Of a stretch of DNA of 53,022 bases, positions 13,610-22,761 are shown piece by piece. Positions within the stretch are counted from its first letter, which is position 1, and the number at the start of each line of letters is the position of its first letter. Both the position numbers and the translations under genes were made by a program. Below the pieces are notes generated by a model that saw only the letters and a list, made by a program, of their open reading frames with translations, was not told the DNA's origin and did no database searches. This DNA is from CAG-841 sp963656825 (GTDB lineage Bacteria; Bacillota; Clostridia; Oscillospirales; CAG-272): positions 1 through 53,022 of the forward strand of contig CAVKJG010000008.1 of the NCBI GenBank assembly GCA_963656825.1, given 5' to 3'.

Positions 13610-16531
13610 TTATCTGTTTTCAAGCTTTATCGTTATGTCGAAATCAAAGCTTTCATCCTTGAAACGATAATTTTCGGGAAGGCGCGGTCCGCAGCTGTTC
13701 GAGCCGATACCGCCGACCTTGTAATCGAGAAGAAGGAATGTGTTCTTTGACGGAACAAGCTCAAAGTCGTGAGCGGCGGCTTCTATCATTTCCGGAGAGA
13801 AATGCAGAGCGGAAAATTCAAAGCCGCTGCCGCTTGCCGTAAGCGATTTTTTACCGTTTGAAACGGTAACTCTGTCGGCGTCGTAGTGGTTTCCGCATTC
13901 CTGAGGACGTATCATATGCTCAAACTGCTTTGTGACGGTCGATTCAAAAGCGCCGTAATATGCGTGATTTCTGAAATCCACATAGCACGAATCGGGACCC
14001 ATTGCAAGATAATCGAGCTTTTCAAAGCCTTTTTTCAGCTCGAACATGAGCGCAAAGCGCGGCAGATAATCGACGTCTGCGTGCTCGGGACGCACGGCGT
14101 GAATGTGCATCGAAAGCTGTCCCGCCGTGACTGTATAAACTATATCAGTTCTGAAAAGCGGGAACACCGAGGGCGCGCCGAACGTTCCGCAAAGCTTTAC
14201 GGAAGCGGTTTTTCCGTCGCAGAAGGTTTCCGCGGAATAGATGTTGGTTTTGCATTTGTGAACGTGTCTGTCCCTCCAGTGCTTTACTATATACATATCG
14301 TTGTCGGTCGGCGCTCTCCATGCCGTGAAGCGTGAAGGAAAAGCCAGCACGTTTTCGTCATCGCCAAGCGAAAGCGAGGTTATCGCCGCTGTCGAAAGGT
14401 CTATTCCTACGGTCAGACCGTCGCTGGAAAGCGAAACATAACGTCCACCGTCCGAAAGCGAAGCGCAGGTCGCTTCCGTTTCGGATTTTACTTTTCTGCT
14501 CGGAAGCTCAAGCTGATCCCATGCGGAGATATCGCCTTTTTTTGCATATTCGGTTGCGGCTTTGTATTTTGCGATAAAACCGACAAAGGTTCTTTCAGTA
14601 TAGTCTTCTTTTTCAATGAAGGCTATTTCTTTTTTGCAGTGAGGCGCGACGTCGAGCGGCAGAGCCGATTCGGTCTTTTCGCCCTCTGCTGTATGAGGAT
14701 GAACGAAAACACATTCAAAAAGGTCGGAAAGGTTTGTGAAATCGAGAGTGTTTTCAACCGTTACGGCATAGCCGTTTTCTTTTTCTTCAAGAGAAAATCT
14801 CGCCGGACGGATAACCTTTTTAAGCTCTTTCAGACCGAGGTGCGGCGTTCTGTCGGGGAAGCAGAGCCCGTCGACGCAGAAAGCGCCGTCGTTGGGAAAA
14901 TCGCCGAAGTCGCCGCCGTAAAGCCAGCCGTCCTTGCCCTTCACCGCGTGATCCGCCCACTCCCATATGCAGCCGCCGCAAAGGCGCGGATATTTGTATA
15001 TAAGCTCCCAGTATTCCGAAAGTCCGCCGGGTCCCATGCCCATCGCGTGACCGTATTCGCACATATAATACGGGCGCGGATCGCCTTTTTCGTTTATGCC
15101 GGCTTCTTCGAGCATATAAAGATAAAGATACATCGAGCTTACTATATCGACGCAGGGATCGACGTCCGTTATTTCCGGATGATAATGCGTGTTTGCCGAC
15201 ATTGTGCCCTCGTAATGAACAAGGCGAGAGGAATCTCTTTTGTGGACAAGGTCAGCCATTTTGCGATGGTTTTCACCGAAAAGACTTTCGTTTCCGAGCG
15301 ACCAGATTATAACGCACGGACTGTTCTTGTCGCGCTCCACCGTGCGATGAATTCTGTCGAGGTATGCTTTTTCAAAGAGAGGATTGTCGGAGATAAGGCA
15401 GCTTGAATCCACATTGCGCATGGCTCTTTCCGTGCCGTGAGTTTCGAGATCGCATTCGTCGATAACGTAAAAGCCGAGCCTGTCGCACATACGGTAAAAT
15501 TCCGGCGCGGCGGGATAATGCGAGGTTCTTATGCAGTTTATATTGTTCTGCTTCATAAGGAGCAGGTCGTGCAGAAGCTCTTTTTCCGTCATACAGTAGC
15601 CCTTGCTTTCGGTTGTGTCGTGACGGTTTACGCCCTTCAGCTTTACGGCTGTGCCGTTTATGCAGAGCACGCCGCCCTCCTTTACCGAAACGGTGCGGAA
15701 GCCGAAGGGAATTTCGATATGCTCGCCGTTGCAGTCGGCTGTAAGGGTGTAAAGGTTCGGCGTTTCGGCTGTCCAGAGCGCAGGAGAATTTACGTTTCCG
15801 AAGGGAAGCTTTTTCCCGTCGGGCGAGATGAGCGCGGAAACGGGAGTCGGGCAGTCGCCGTAAAGGTCGTAATCGACAAGAAGACTTCCGTCGGCGTCGG
15901 CGCGGATAAAAATATCGCGGATATGCGCTCTCGGACGGCGGAGCAGATATACGTCGCGGAAAATGCCGTTGTAGCGCAGACAGTCCTGATCTTCAAGATA
16001 CGTTGCGTCGCTGTAGGTATATACTTTCACGGCGAGGTCGTTTTCGCCGTCGGAAACAAATTCGGTTATATCGAATTCCGCCTGCAGACGCGAGCCCTTT
16101 GACATACCGACGTATTTTCCGCCGACGTAAAGCTCGAACATGGAGCATACGCCGTCAAAAACGATATATGTTCTGTCGTCGGTGCGTGGAGAGGAAAAGC
16201 GACGGTGGTATATTCCCACGGGAGTATCGGCAGGGACGGACGGCACATCGAACGGAATGGGATAATTGATGTTGGTATACTGCTTGTGTCCGTAGCCGTA
16301 GCACTGCCAGCAGGACGGCACGGGAAGAGTATCCTTATATTTTACGGACGAAATATCTTCGGGGAGATCGAATATGGTATCGAAATATGCGAAATCCCAC
16401 GTTCCGTCAAGCGATTCAAAGCATTTCGGCTGTTTCAGACCTTTTGTGATGCGCGAGGGAATAAAATACGCTCTCGGCTTAAGGCGGTTTTCGCCTGTGT
16501 TTTCGGGATTGAAGAAAACTGCTTTTTTCAT
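13610..16531 (-). CDS. lacZ: Beta-galactosidase, glycoside hydrolase family 2
   Basis: A 973-residue LacZ-type enzyme, slightly shorter than the E. coli 1024, without a signal peptide. Order: jelly-roll sugar-binding domain (about 45-200), immunoglobulin-like domain (about 200-290), TIM barrel from GVNRHDT (about 300) to about 590, then a beta-sandwich and the C-terminal Bgal_small_N domain (about 700-970). The acid/base Glu lies in WSLGNES (about residue 411) and the nucleophile Glu in CEYGHAMG (about 492). It hydrolyses lactose or other beta-galactosides. The ATG is preceded by AAGGAG and a consensus promoter. No lac repressor or permease is adjacent, and I see no cre match in its promoter. 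Confidence 0.94.
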   Translation of the reverse strand: MKKAVFFNPENTGENRLKPRAYFIPSRITKGLKQPKCFESLDGTWDFAYFDTIFDLPEDISSVKYKDTLPVPSCWQCYGYGHKQYTNINYPIPFDVPSVPADTPVGIYHRRFSSPRTDDRTYIVFDGVCSMFELYVGGKYVGMSKGSRLQAEFDITEFVSDGENDLAVKVYTYSDATYLEDQDCLRYNGIFRDVYLLRRPRAHIRDIFIRADADGSLLVDYDLYGDCPTPVSALISPDGKKLPFGNVNSPALWTAETPNLYTLTADCNGEHIEIPFGFRTVSVKEGGVLCINGTAVKLKGVNRHDTTESKGYCMTEKELLHDLLLMKQNNINCIRTSHYPAAPEFYRMCDRLGFYVIDECDLETHGTERAMRNVDSSCLISDNPLFEKAYLDRIHRTVERDKNSPCVIIWSLGNESLFGENHRKMADLVHKRDSSRLVHYEGTMSANTHYHPEITDVDPCVDIVSSMYLYLYMLEEAGINEKGDPRPYYMCEYGHAMGMGPGGLSEYWELIYKYPRLCGGCIWEWADHAVKGKDGWLYGGDFGDFPNDGAFCVDGLCFPDRTPHLGLKELKKVIRPARFSLEEKENGYAVTVENTLDFTNLSDLFECVFVHPHTAEGEKTESALPLDVAPHCKKEIAFIEKEDYTERTFVGFIAKYKAATEYAKKGDISAWDQLELPSRKVKSETEATCASLSDGGRYVSLSSDGLTVGIDLSTAAITSLSLGDDENVLAFPSRFTAWRAPTDNDMYIVKHWRDRHVHKCKTNIYSAETFCDGKTASVKLCGTFGAPSVFPLFRTDIVYTVTAGQLSMHIHAVRPEHADVDYLPRFALMFELKKGFEKLDYLAMGPDSCYVDFRNHAYYGAFESTVTKQFEHMIRPQECGNHYDADRVTVSNGKKSLTASGSGFEFSALHFSPEMIEAAAHDFELVPSKNTFLLLDYKVGGIGSNSCGPRLPENYRFKDESFDFDITIKLENR

Positions 16532-16611
16532 TTCAAAGCTCCTTGCAATTATATTTTTATCGGCATTTGTCTTTGCCGAAGCGGCTGTTTTTTCCGCATT
16601 GCTGTCGCATA

Positions 16612-16640
16612 ATTATATCACACAAATAAAAATATGTCAA
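16612..16640 (-). promoter_or_regulatory. Promoter of lacZ
   Basis: Minus strand: perfect consensus -35 TTGACA (16640-16635), 17-base spacer, -10 TATAAT (16617-16612). About 80 bases lie between it and the start codon, with no terminator or operator-like dyad that I can see. Confidence 0.85.
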
Positions 16641-16677
16641 TTATACGCAGGGTTTTTGCTCTATTTTCAAAAAAATC

Positions 16678-16707
16678 TTGTTATTGCATACGAACCTGTG
16701 ATATAAT
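16678..16707 (+). promoter_or_regulatory. Promoter of rbfA-nrnA-truB
   Basis: -35 TTGTTA (16678-16683), 18-base spacer, -10 TATAAT (16702-16707). It shows that rbfA is transcribed here without the usual nusA-infB genes upstream. Confidence 0.65.
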
Positions 16708-16751
16708 GATTTATGTAAACATCATTTGTTGCCGAAAGGGAAAAAATAATT

Positions 16752-17150
16752 ATGGCAGGATACAGAAGAGCGCGCGTAAACGACGAGGTCGGACGCGTTG
16801 TTGCCGAAGCTATACGTTCGGTAAAGGACCCCCGCGTGGCGGGAGAGCTTATAACGGTCACGCAGTGCGAGGTCTCGGGCGATCTCAAATATGCAAAGGT
16901 ATATTTTTCGGTGCTAGGCGGTGACGCGGAAAAAATAAAGGAGATAAAAAAAGGACTTTACAGCGCGGCGGGATTTATCCGTCATACCGTTGCGGAAACG
17001 CTTAATATGCGCGCCACGCCGGAGTTTACCTTTGAATACGACGACGCCATAAAACGCGGCGCGAATATATTCGAGCTTCTTAAAAAGACGGGTGTGACAG
17101 GCGCTGTCGAAAACGAGGAAAAGGAGGAGCAGGGTGACGACGAGCAATAA
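16752..17150 (+). CDS. rbfA: 30S ribosome-binding factor RbfA
   Basis: A 132-residue protein with the RbfA KH-like fold: YRRARVNDEVGRVVAEAI at the start, RVAGELITVTQCEVSGDL near residue 30, KYAKVYFSV near residue 47, and the LRHTVAE/LNMRATPEF-type core (here FIRHTVAETLNMRATPEF, about 75-92). It binds immature 30S subunits and helps mature the 5-prime end of 16S rRNA. The acidic tail (EENEEKEEQGDDEQ-like) overlaps the next gene, nrnA, by 17 bases. In most Firmicutes rbfA follows infB; here a lacZ gene diverges from it instead. Confidence 0.95.
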   Translation: MAGYRRARVNDEVGRVVAEAIRSVKDPRVAGELITVTQCEVSGDLKYAKVYFSVLGGDAEKIKEIKKGLYSAAGFIRHTVAETLNMRATPEFTFEYDDAIKRGANIFELLKKTGVTGAVENEEKEEQGDDEQ

Positions 17151-18114
17151 TATAACGATAAACGGCATAAGAAAAATTCTTGAAAGAAACGATAATTTCC
17201 TCATCTTCATGCACGAAAATCCCGATTCGGATACGATAGGCTCGGCGCTTTCGCTTGTGATAACGCTCCGTTCTTTGGGGAAAAAGGCGTATATGGTATG
17301 CTGTGATAAAGTGCCGCAGTCGCTGATGTTTCTTACCGAAGGCAAGCGCTTTTTCGGAATAGAGGATCTTCCCGACGATTTTACGCCGAAATTTCTTATA
17401 TCGGTAGATGTGGCTTCTCCCAATCAGCTCGGAAAATATCATTATCTTGCGGCAAAGATAGATCTTTCACTCGACCATCATTCGTGCCACGAGGATCTTG
17501 CAACGTACAGATTTGTCGATTCCGAGGCGGGCGCCTGCGCCGAAATAGTTTACAGAGTGATAAACCGTATGATACAGGGAAAAATTCCCGAAAGAACGGC
17601 GTCGCTGCTTTATGCCGCGCTCGCGGCGGATACGGGGGGCTTCCGCTATGCGAACACAACGCCCTACACGCATAAGATAGCGGCAAAGCTTATAGAATGC
17701 GGAGCAAACCATTTTCAGATATGCCGCAATCTTTTTGAAATGAAAAGCAAGACCGCGCTTGCGGCGGAAGCTTTCGCCATGGACAACGTAAAATATCTTT
17801 GCGGAGGGAAAATATCCTATGTGAAGATAACCGAAGCCGATAAAGCGGCGCACGGCTTTGAGGACGAAGACACATACGACGTTATAAACGTCATAAGGCG
17901 CGCCGAGGGCGTAAAGGTGGCGATTCTTGCCCGCGAAAGAACGCCCGGAGTATATAAAATATCCACGCGCTCGACTGGCGAGATTGACATGGCGAGAATA
18001 TGCGCCATATTCGACGGAGGCGGTCATGTGGGCGCGGCGGGGTGCAGCGTCACGGCGGATGGGGTCGATGACGCCGTGGAAAGAATAGTTGAGGAGTGCG
18101 GCTTTGAAAAATGA
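17134..18114 (+). CDS. nrnA: Bifunctional oligoribonuclease / PAP phosphatase NrnA (DHH family)
   Basis: A 326-residue cytosolic DHH-DHHA1 phosphoesterase that degrades 2-5 nt RNAs and, in the family, 3-phosphoadenosine-5-phosphate. Motifs: HENPDSDTIGSAL (about residues 28-40) and LDHHSCHED (about 112-120) hold the metal ligands; the DHHA1 domain ends in FDGGGHVGAAGCSV (about 294-307). The start is GTG 17134 with AAGGAGG 8 bases upstream, inside the end of rbfA. It overlaps truB by 11 bases. The rbfA-nrnA-truB order is the usual Firmicute arrangement. Confidence 0.94.
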   Translation: MTTSNNITINGIRKILERNDNFLIFMHENPDSDTIGSALSLVITLRSLGKKAYMVCCDKVPQSLMFLTEGKRFFGIEDLPDDFTPKFLISVDVASPNQLGKYHYLAAKIDLSLDHHSCHEDLATYRFVDSEAGACAEIVYRVINRMIQGKIPERTASLLYAALAADTGGFRYANTTPYTHKIAAKLIECGANHFQICRNLFEMKSKTALAAEAFAMDNVKYLCGGKISYVKITEADKAAHGFEDEDTYDVINVIRRAEGVKVAILARERTPGVYKISTRSTGEIDMARICAIFDGGGHVGAAGCSVTADGVDDAVERIVEECGFEK

Positions 18115-19006
18115 AATACCAACCGGCGGCGTATTGCTTGTAAATAAGCCGAAGGGGATAACCTCCCACGATGTTGTGGCAAAGGTGCGGCGTCTTTACG
18201 GCACGCGCAGCGTCGGACACACGGGAACGCTCGACCCCATGGCGACGGGACTTTTGATCGTGCTTGTGGGCAAGGCGGTAAAGGCTTCCGACTATGTGAC
18301 GGCGCAGGACAAGATTTACGACGCCGAAATGAAGCTGGGCATAGTTACCGATACCGCCGACATAACGGGAAATATTTTATCGCAGAGCGATGATATTCCG
18401 CGTCGCGACGAGGTTATTTTTGCGGCGAAAAGCTTTGTGGGAAAATATATGCAGACGCCGCCAATGTACAGCGCGATAAAGGTTGGCGGCAAAAAGCTTT
18501 ACGAGCTTGCGCGCGAGGGAAAAACGGTTGAGCTTGAACCGCGCGAGCTTTATATATCGTCGATAGACATAGACGGCGAGGGCGACGCCTACAGAATGCG
18601 GATAGCCTGTTCGAAGGGAACATATATACGGACGCTTTGCGAGGATATAGGTAAAAAGCTCGGCTGCGGCGCGACGATGAGCGCGCTTTGCAGATATTCT
18701 TCGGGCGGCTTTACTCTTGACGGCGCAGTGACGCCCGAGGAGCTTGAAGCGCTTTCGCCCGACGAACGCGCGGCAAAGCTTATCGCTACGGAGAAGCTTT
18801 TTCCGGAGCTTGAAGAAATCACTCTGTCGGATTTTTATGCAAGGCTTTGTCTTTGCGGATGCGAAATATATCAGAAGAAAACAGGCACCTCCTTTGCCTG
18901 CGGAGAGTGCGTAAGGGTATATACAAGGGACGGCTTTGCCGGCGTGGGAGAGGTCAGACAGTATCCCGACGGCACGGCGATAAAGCTGTTTATGCGTGTT
19001 ATGTAA
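18104..19006 (+). CDS. truB: tRNA pseudouridine(55) synthase TruB
   Basis: A 300-residue enzyme that makes pseudouridine 55 in the tRNA T-loop. It opens with GGVLLVNKPKGITSHD and carries the catalytic Asp in GHTGTLDPMATG (about residue 43), the KxP-type MQTPPMYSAIKVGG motif (about 113-126), and a short PUA-like C-terminal domain. Two in-frame TTG codons compete as start, 18089 and 18104; the second has GAGGAG 7 bases upstream and is chosen. It ends the rbfA operon at a shared terminator; the usual next gene ribF is absent. Confidence 0.94.
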   Translation: MKNEIPTGGVLLVNKPKGITSHDVVAKVRRLYGTRSVGHTGTLDPMATGLLIVLVGKAVKASDYVTAQDKIYDAEMKLGIVTDTADITGNILSQSDDIPRRDEVIFAAKSFVGKYMQTPPMYSAIKVGGKKLYELAREGKTVELEPRELYISSIDIDGEGDAYRMRIACSKGTYIRTLCEDIGKKLGCGATMSALCRYSSGGFTLDGAVTPEELEALSPDERAAKLIATEKLFPELEEITLSDFYARLCLCGCEIYQKKTGTSFACGECVRVYTRDGFAGVGEVRQYPDGTAIKLFMRVM

Positions 19007-19035
19007 AAACGCCTTCTCATACGGGAGGCGTTTTT
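19006..19035. terminator. Bidirectional intrinsic terminator between truB and the GerAB-like gene
   Basis: AAAACGCCT, 11-base interior with further CTC/GGG pairing, AGGCGTTTTT. It overlaps the truB stop codon on plus; on minus its arm encodes the last codons of the converging gene. Confidence 0.8.
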
Positions 19036-19826
19036 GATATGCAGAAAAAAGCAAAGAACGCAAAAGCGGAAAACGCGGCGGCAGAAAGGAATCCGTGCTT
19101 TTCGCGGCACAGACGCACGACAGTAAAAATATCGCACGAAATCCGCAGAAGCGCCGTTGACCAGATGAAAACGAGAAGAATTCCGTTTTCCGAAAAATCA
19201 GCGGCGGAAAAGGGAACATACAGAAGCGTTCCGCAGAGCGCGCCGGAAAGCGAGCAGAAAAACGGCTTTCCTGTGTTTTTGTTTGCGGCGAGCGCCGGCG
19301 ACGGAGAGCTTTTTGTATCGCACGCTTCTCCGCAAAGAATTATCGGCACGGCGGGAAAAAAGCAGGGAAAGATATATCCGCCGTCAAAGGCGTAAAGCGA
19401 TATTTTCATATAAGGGAGCGAGGTCAGCGCGGCTACGGCGAAAAGATACGGCGCAAGCTCGGAAAGCCTTCCGAGCAGCTTTATTTTCGGGGCAAAGAAA
19501 ACGCATATCGCGATTGCCGAAAGGATAAACGCAAGCGGCGAAGCTCCGCTTTTGTATGCCGATGAAAAGCCGTAAAGCGCAAATATGTCAAAGGCGGCTG
19601 TAAAAGCGCAGCTTGCGGCAAGCGCGGCGGAAAAAAGTCCGCCGTAAAGCATATCCGGCTTGCGGCTTTTCATTATCACCGTCGCGCCGGAAATTGCCGT
19701 CCAGAGCAGAAACGACACGGCAAGCGTAAGCGCTCCGCGGAGGCGGAACGTAAATGCCCCCGAAAGCATATATACAGCGGACAAAAAGAAAAGCTGACGG
19801 GGCGTGAGTCCTTTTTCGAGCGTCAT
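19017..19826 (-). CDS. Short GerAB-like membrane protein (putative germinant receptor permease subunit)
   Basis: A 269-residue very hydrophobic protein starting at ATG 19826 with AGGAGA upstream and an ATGA overlap with the gerA stop. It has about seven or eight membrane segments spread along its length. The opening LTPRQLFFLSAVYMLSGAF resembles the first helix of GerAB/GerB subunits (ISxxQLxxL pattern), and its position right after a GerAA-type gene is where gerAB normally sits. Typical GerAB proteins have about 360 residues and ten helices, so this one is short or very divergent. It could instead be an unrelated membrane protein. No GerAC lipoprotein gene follows. Confidence 0.5.
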   Translation of the reverse strand: MTLEKGLTPRQLFFLSAVYMLSGAFTFRLRGALTLAVSFLLWTAISGATVIMKSRKPDMLYGGLFSAALAASCAFTAAFDIFALYGFSSAYKSGASPLAFILSAIAICVFFAPKIKLLGRLSELAPYLFAVAALTSLPYMKISLYAFDGGYIFPCFFPAVPIILCGEACDTKSSPSPALAANKNTGKPFFCSLSGALCGTLLYVPFSAADFSENGILLVFIWSTALLRISCDIFTVVRLCREKHGFLSAAAFSAFAFFAFFCISKTPPV

Positions 19827-21265
19827 TTGCGCGGTCTCCTTTGCGAGCGGATTATTCTTTTTCCCGTTATCGCCGTCGGCGCGACGTTCATCGACCATAT
19901 GGGCGTCATTATTGGAAAATCGCGCATACCTTCGGGCGAAATCGGCGCGATCGGCGAAAGATACGGCACTCCGAACGAGCTTTTTGCGGCGAGCGCGGCA
20001 GCTCCGAGCATCATTCCGACAAAAAATCCGTAAAGCCCGAAAAGTCCGGAAAGGACTATCATAACGAATCTGTATATCACTGACGGGTGCATATACGGCG
20101 GAACGATGAAATTGCAGAGCGCCGAGAGCGCGACAATTATCATAACCGATGAGGAGGCTATGCCGGCTTCTATGGCGCTGTCGCCGAGAAGAAGCGCGCC
20201 GACAAGCCCGACGGCAGAGCCTACAGCCTTGGGCATCCGCAGTCCGACCTCGCGTACAAGCTCAAACAGCAGAAAAACGACTATGACCTCCGAAAATATC
20301 GAAAACGAAAGCTCCTTGCGCGATTCTTTTATTATGCTCAGAGTCGGCTCGTTTACCATATATTCGTGATGGGTGAGTATCGCCGTGAAAAGCGCCGGCA
20401 GCCATACGGAAATCGCCATTGCAACACAGCGCAGAATACGGATAAAGCTTGCGTACCACATACTTTTTGCGTAGTCCTCCGTAACCTGAAAGGCTTCGCA
20501 GAAAAGGTACGGCACGGTAAGCACCACGGGCGAACCGTCAACTATCACGGCGGCTCTGCCTTCGGTCAGCTTTGCCGCGACCTTATCGGGACGCTCTGAA
20601 TTTCCCACCGTGGGGAAAAGGGCATAGCGCCCGTCCTGAATACATATTTCAACGCTGCCGGAATCGGTTACGGCGTCAAGCCTTATGCTTTCTATCCTGC
20701 GGACAAGCTCGGCTATCAGCTTTTCGTTTGCAACGCCTTCGATATACATCACGGCGACATCGGTTTTTGATTTTGTCCCGACGGTGAAGCTCAGCTTTTT
20801 CAGCTCCGGAGTGTGAAGTCTTCGGCGGATAAGCATGGCGTTTGATTCTCCGTTTTCCGTAAAGCCCTCGTGCGGACCGCGTATCACATTTTCGGTATCC
20901 GGCTCGCTTGGCGAACGGCCTTCCTCGTTTTTTGTCCCGACGGACAGCGCATAGCAGTCCGATGCGCTGTACATAAGCACGGCAGAGCCGGAAAGCAGCT
21001 TTCTTTCGGCTTCGGCTTCATCTTCCGCGACCGAAACGGAAGCCGAGGCTATCAGGCTTTCGACGGACGATATTTTTCCGCTGCGCCCGTATGCGGCGGC
21101 TATCGGCTCTATGACCTGAGAGGCTATCATATTTTTTGAACAGAAGTTGGAAATGTAAAAGATACATATTTTCATATCTCCGTAGGTCAGATTGCGCACG
21201 GAAAAATCGGACATATTTTCAAACCTGCGGCGAAAGCTTTCCTTTTTGTTTTCGTAATTATCCAT
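19823..21265 (-). CDS. Spore germination protein, GerA family (GerAA/SpoVAF-like)
   Basis: A 480-residue protein from ATG 21265 (AAAGG site). The N-terminal soluble half (about residues 1-260) contains the GerA-domain run VMYIEGVANEKLIAELVRRI (near residue 165) and PTVGNSERPDKVAAKLTEGR (near residue 215). The C-terminal half holds about five membrane helices, including FSEVIVVFLLFELVREVGLR, and the family tail PYLSPIAPISPEGMRD. In spore formers these inner-membrane subunits form germinant-gated ion channels. Only this subunit and a short GerAB-like partner are present. I saw no convincing sigma-G promoter. The gene implies that the organism makes, or descends from makers of, endospores. Confidence 0.9.
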   Translation of the reverse strand: MDNYENKKESFRRRFENMSDFSVRNLTYGDMKICIFYISNFCSKNMIASQVIEPIAAAYGRSGKISSVESLIASASVSVAEDEAEAERKLLSGSAVLMYSASDCYALSVGTKNEEGRSPSEPDTENVIRGPHEGFTENGESNAMLIRRRLHTPELKKLSFTVGTKSKTDVAVMYIEGVANEKLIAELVRRIESIRLDAVTDSGSVEICIQDGRYALFPTVGNSERPDKVAAKLTEGRAAVIVDGSPVVLTVPYLFCEAFQVTEDYAKSMWYASFIRILRCVAMAISVWLPALFTAILTHHEYMVNEPTLSIIKESRKELSFSIFSEVIVVFLLFELVREVGLRMPKAVGSAVGLVGALLLGDSAIEAGIASSSVMIIVALSALCNFIVPPYMHPSVIYRFVMIVLSGLFGLYGFFVGMMLGAAALAAKSSFGVPYLSPIAPISPEGMRDFPIMTPIWSMNVAPTAITGKRIIRSQRRPRK

Positions 21266-21386
21266 AAATACCTTTTTTATTTTTAGTATTTGTTCCGTCG
21301 GCGAGGAATATGGGCGGCAAATTTTGCTTTTCGTTTTGATTTTGAGTCCGGAACGAAAAAAGCAAATAAAAAATTTCAAAAAACTA

Positions 21387-21415
21387 TTGCAATTATAAAA
21401 AAAGGCTGATATAAT
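21387..21415 (+). promoter_or_regulatory. Promoter of rplS
   Basis: -35 TTGCAA (21387-21392), 17-base spacer, -10 TATAAT (21410-21415). About 70 bases of leader precede the rplS start. Confidence 0.8.
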
Positions 21416-21419
21416 GGTA

Positions 21420-21490
21420 AAGCTGTATTGCAAATGGAGCGGTCCGCTGCATGCTCGTATGAACGCTCTGTAATTCAAAAGGAGGAAAAA
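21420..21490 (+). promoter_or_regulatory. Putative structured rplS leader (L19 autoregulation site)
   Basis: The leader contains GAGCG (about 21438-21442) able to pair with CGCTC (about 21466-21470) around a GC-rich middle holding the palindrome GCATGC, with flanking ATT/AAT pairing. Firmicute rplS genes often carry an L19 leader element at this place. I cannot confirm a match to that family from sequence alone. Confidence 0.4.
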
Positions 21491-21494
21491 AGCA

Positions 21495-21836
21495 ATGGAT
21501 AAGATTTCAGCTTTTGTCAGCGAGCAATTAAAGACCGAGCTTCCTAAGTTTGAAATAGGTGACACGGTCGTGGTTCACAACAAAATCGTCGAGGGTACGC
21601 GCGAGAGAATTCAGCTCTTTGAAGGAACGGTTATCGCCAAGAGAAACGGCGGTATTTCCGAAACCTTCACTGTAAGAAGAATTGCTTACGGCGTAGGCGT
21701 TGAGAAAACGTTCCCTCTGCATTCCCCGAAGGTTGCTAAGGTCGAGGTTATCCGCCACGGTAAAGTAAGACGCGCAAAGCTCTACTATGTACGCGACAGA
21801 GTCGGCAAAGCAGCTAAGGTAAAAGAACAGATTTAA
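21495..21836 (+). CDS. rplS: 50S ribosomal protein L19
   Basis: A 113-residue protein of normal length for bL19, located at the 30S-50S interface. Signature runs are GDTVVVHNKIVEGTRERIQ (about residues 21-39), FEGTVIAKRNGG (about 41-52), and GVGVEKTFPLHSPKV (about 66-80). The ATG follows AAAAGGAGG. In most bacteria rplS follows trmD; here it stands alone with its own promoter and terminator, opposite a spore germination gene. Confidence 0.97.
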   Translation: MDKISAFVSEQLKTELPKFEIGDTVVVHNKIVEGTRERIQLFEGTVIAKRNGGISETFTVRRIAYGVGVEKTFPLHSPKVAKVEVIRHGKVRRAKLYYVRDRVGKAAKVKEQI

Positions 21837-21845
21837 TTGCGAAAG

Positions 21846-21868
21846 CTCCGCGTAACGCGGAGTTTTTT
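21846..21868 (+). terminator. Intrinsic terminator of rplS
   Basis: CTCCGCG, loop TAA, CGCGGAG, then six T. It begins 9 bases after the stop codon. Confidence 0.9.
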
Positions 21869-21912
21869 GTTTTCCCGCGCCGAAAAATAAAAACAAAAAA
21901 GGAGAAACGGTC

Positions 21913-22761
21913 TTGAAAAAAAGTATCAACTTAAAACAGGAAAGAGCCGAAAGACTTGAAGAAATGAACAAAATGAGCCGCGGACTCAAAATTACATATA
22001 TTATTCTCGGCGTGCTTGTTATGTTCAGTCTTGTGCGTGCCGTTATGCTCGGAAACTATGAAAACGCCTTCCTTTGTCTGCTCGTTTTCTTTATGTTCTC
22101 ATTGCCGAGCTTTGTCAAAAGAAAATTTAATCTCGATATTCCCAATATTCTCGAAATACTCGTTCTGATTCATATCTTTGCCGCGGAGATTCTCGGAGAG
22201 ATCGCAAGCTTTTTTATAAATGTTCCTTTCTGGGACACAATGCTTCACACGGCATGGGGCTTTATCTGCGCCGCGTTCGGCTTTTCGCTTATAGACGTTC
22301 TCAACCGCGACGACAAGATAAAATTCACCATTTCGCCTTTTTATGTTTCGGCGGCGTCGTTCTGTTTTTCGATGACAGTCGGCGTGATATGGGAATTTTT
22401 TGAATTCGGTATGGACAGGCTTTTCGGGCTGGATATGCAAAAGGATACGGTAATAAGCAGCTTCAATTCAACTCTGCTCGATCCGACGAAAAGCAATATT
22501 CCGATAAGCGTTTCCGGAATCACCGACACTGCCGTAAACGGAACGTCGCTCGGAATAAACGGCTATCTTGATATAGGTCTTTACGATACGATGGAGGATC
22601 TTTTCGTAAACTTCATCGGCGCGCTTGTGTTCTGTATTATCGGTTATTTCTACATAAAGCATCGCGGAAAGGGCAAAATAGCAAAGAACTTTATTCCAAC
22701 GCTCCGCACGGACGAAGCCGAAGACGGAGCCGCTTCGGAGACAGAGGAAAATGAAAGATAA
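21913..22761 (+). CDS. YjdF-like (DUF2238) multi-pass membrane protein
   Basis: A 282-residue protein starting at TTG 21913, with AAGGAG 9 bases upstream. About six membrane segments lie between residues 25 and 255. The conserved features fit the DUF2238/YjdF pattern: WDTMLHTAWGF (about 107-117), GVIWEFFEFGMDRLFG (about 157-172) and LYDTMEDLFVNFIGA (about 221-235), where charged and His residues sit next to membrane helices. Function is not established. The last 11 bases overlap the following TVP38-like gene, so the two are coupled. The gene lies just after the rplS terminator and probably depends on a weak promoter that I could not identify. Confidence 0.7.
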   Translation: MKKSINLKQERAERLEEMNKMSRGLKITYIILGVLVMFSLVRAVMLGNYENAFLCLLVFFMFSLPSFVKRKFNLDIPNILEILVLIHIFAAEILGEIASFFINVPFWDTMLHTAWGFICAAFGFSLIDVLNRDDKIKFTISPFYVSAASFCFSMTVGVIWEFFEFGMDRLFGLDMQKDTVISSFNSTLLDPTKSNIPISVSGITDTAVNGTSLGINGYLDIGLYDTMEDLFVNFIGALVFCIIGYFYIKHRGKGKIAKNFIPTLRTDEAEDGAASETEENER

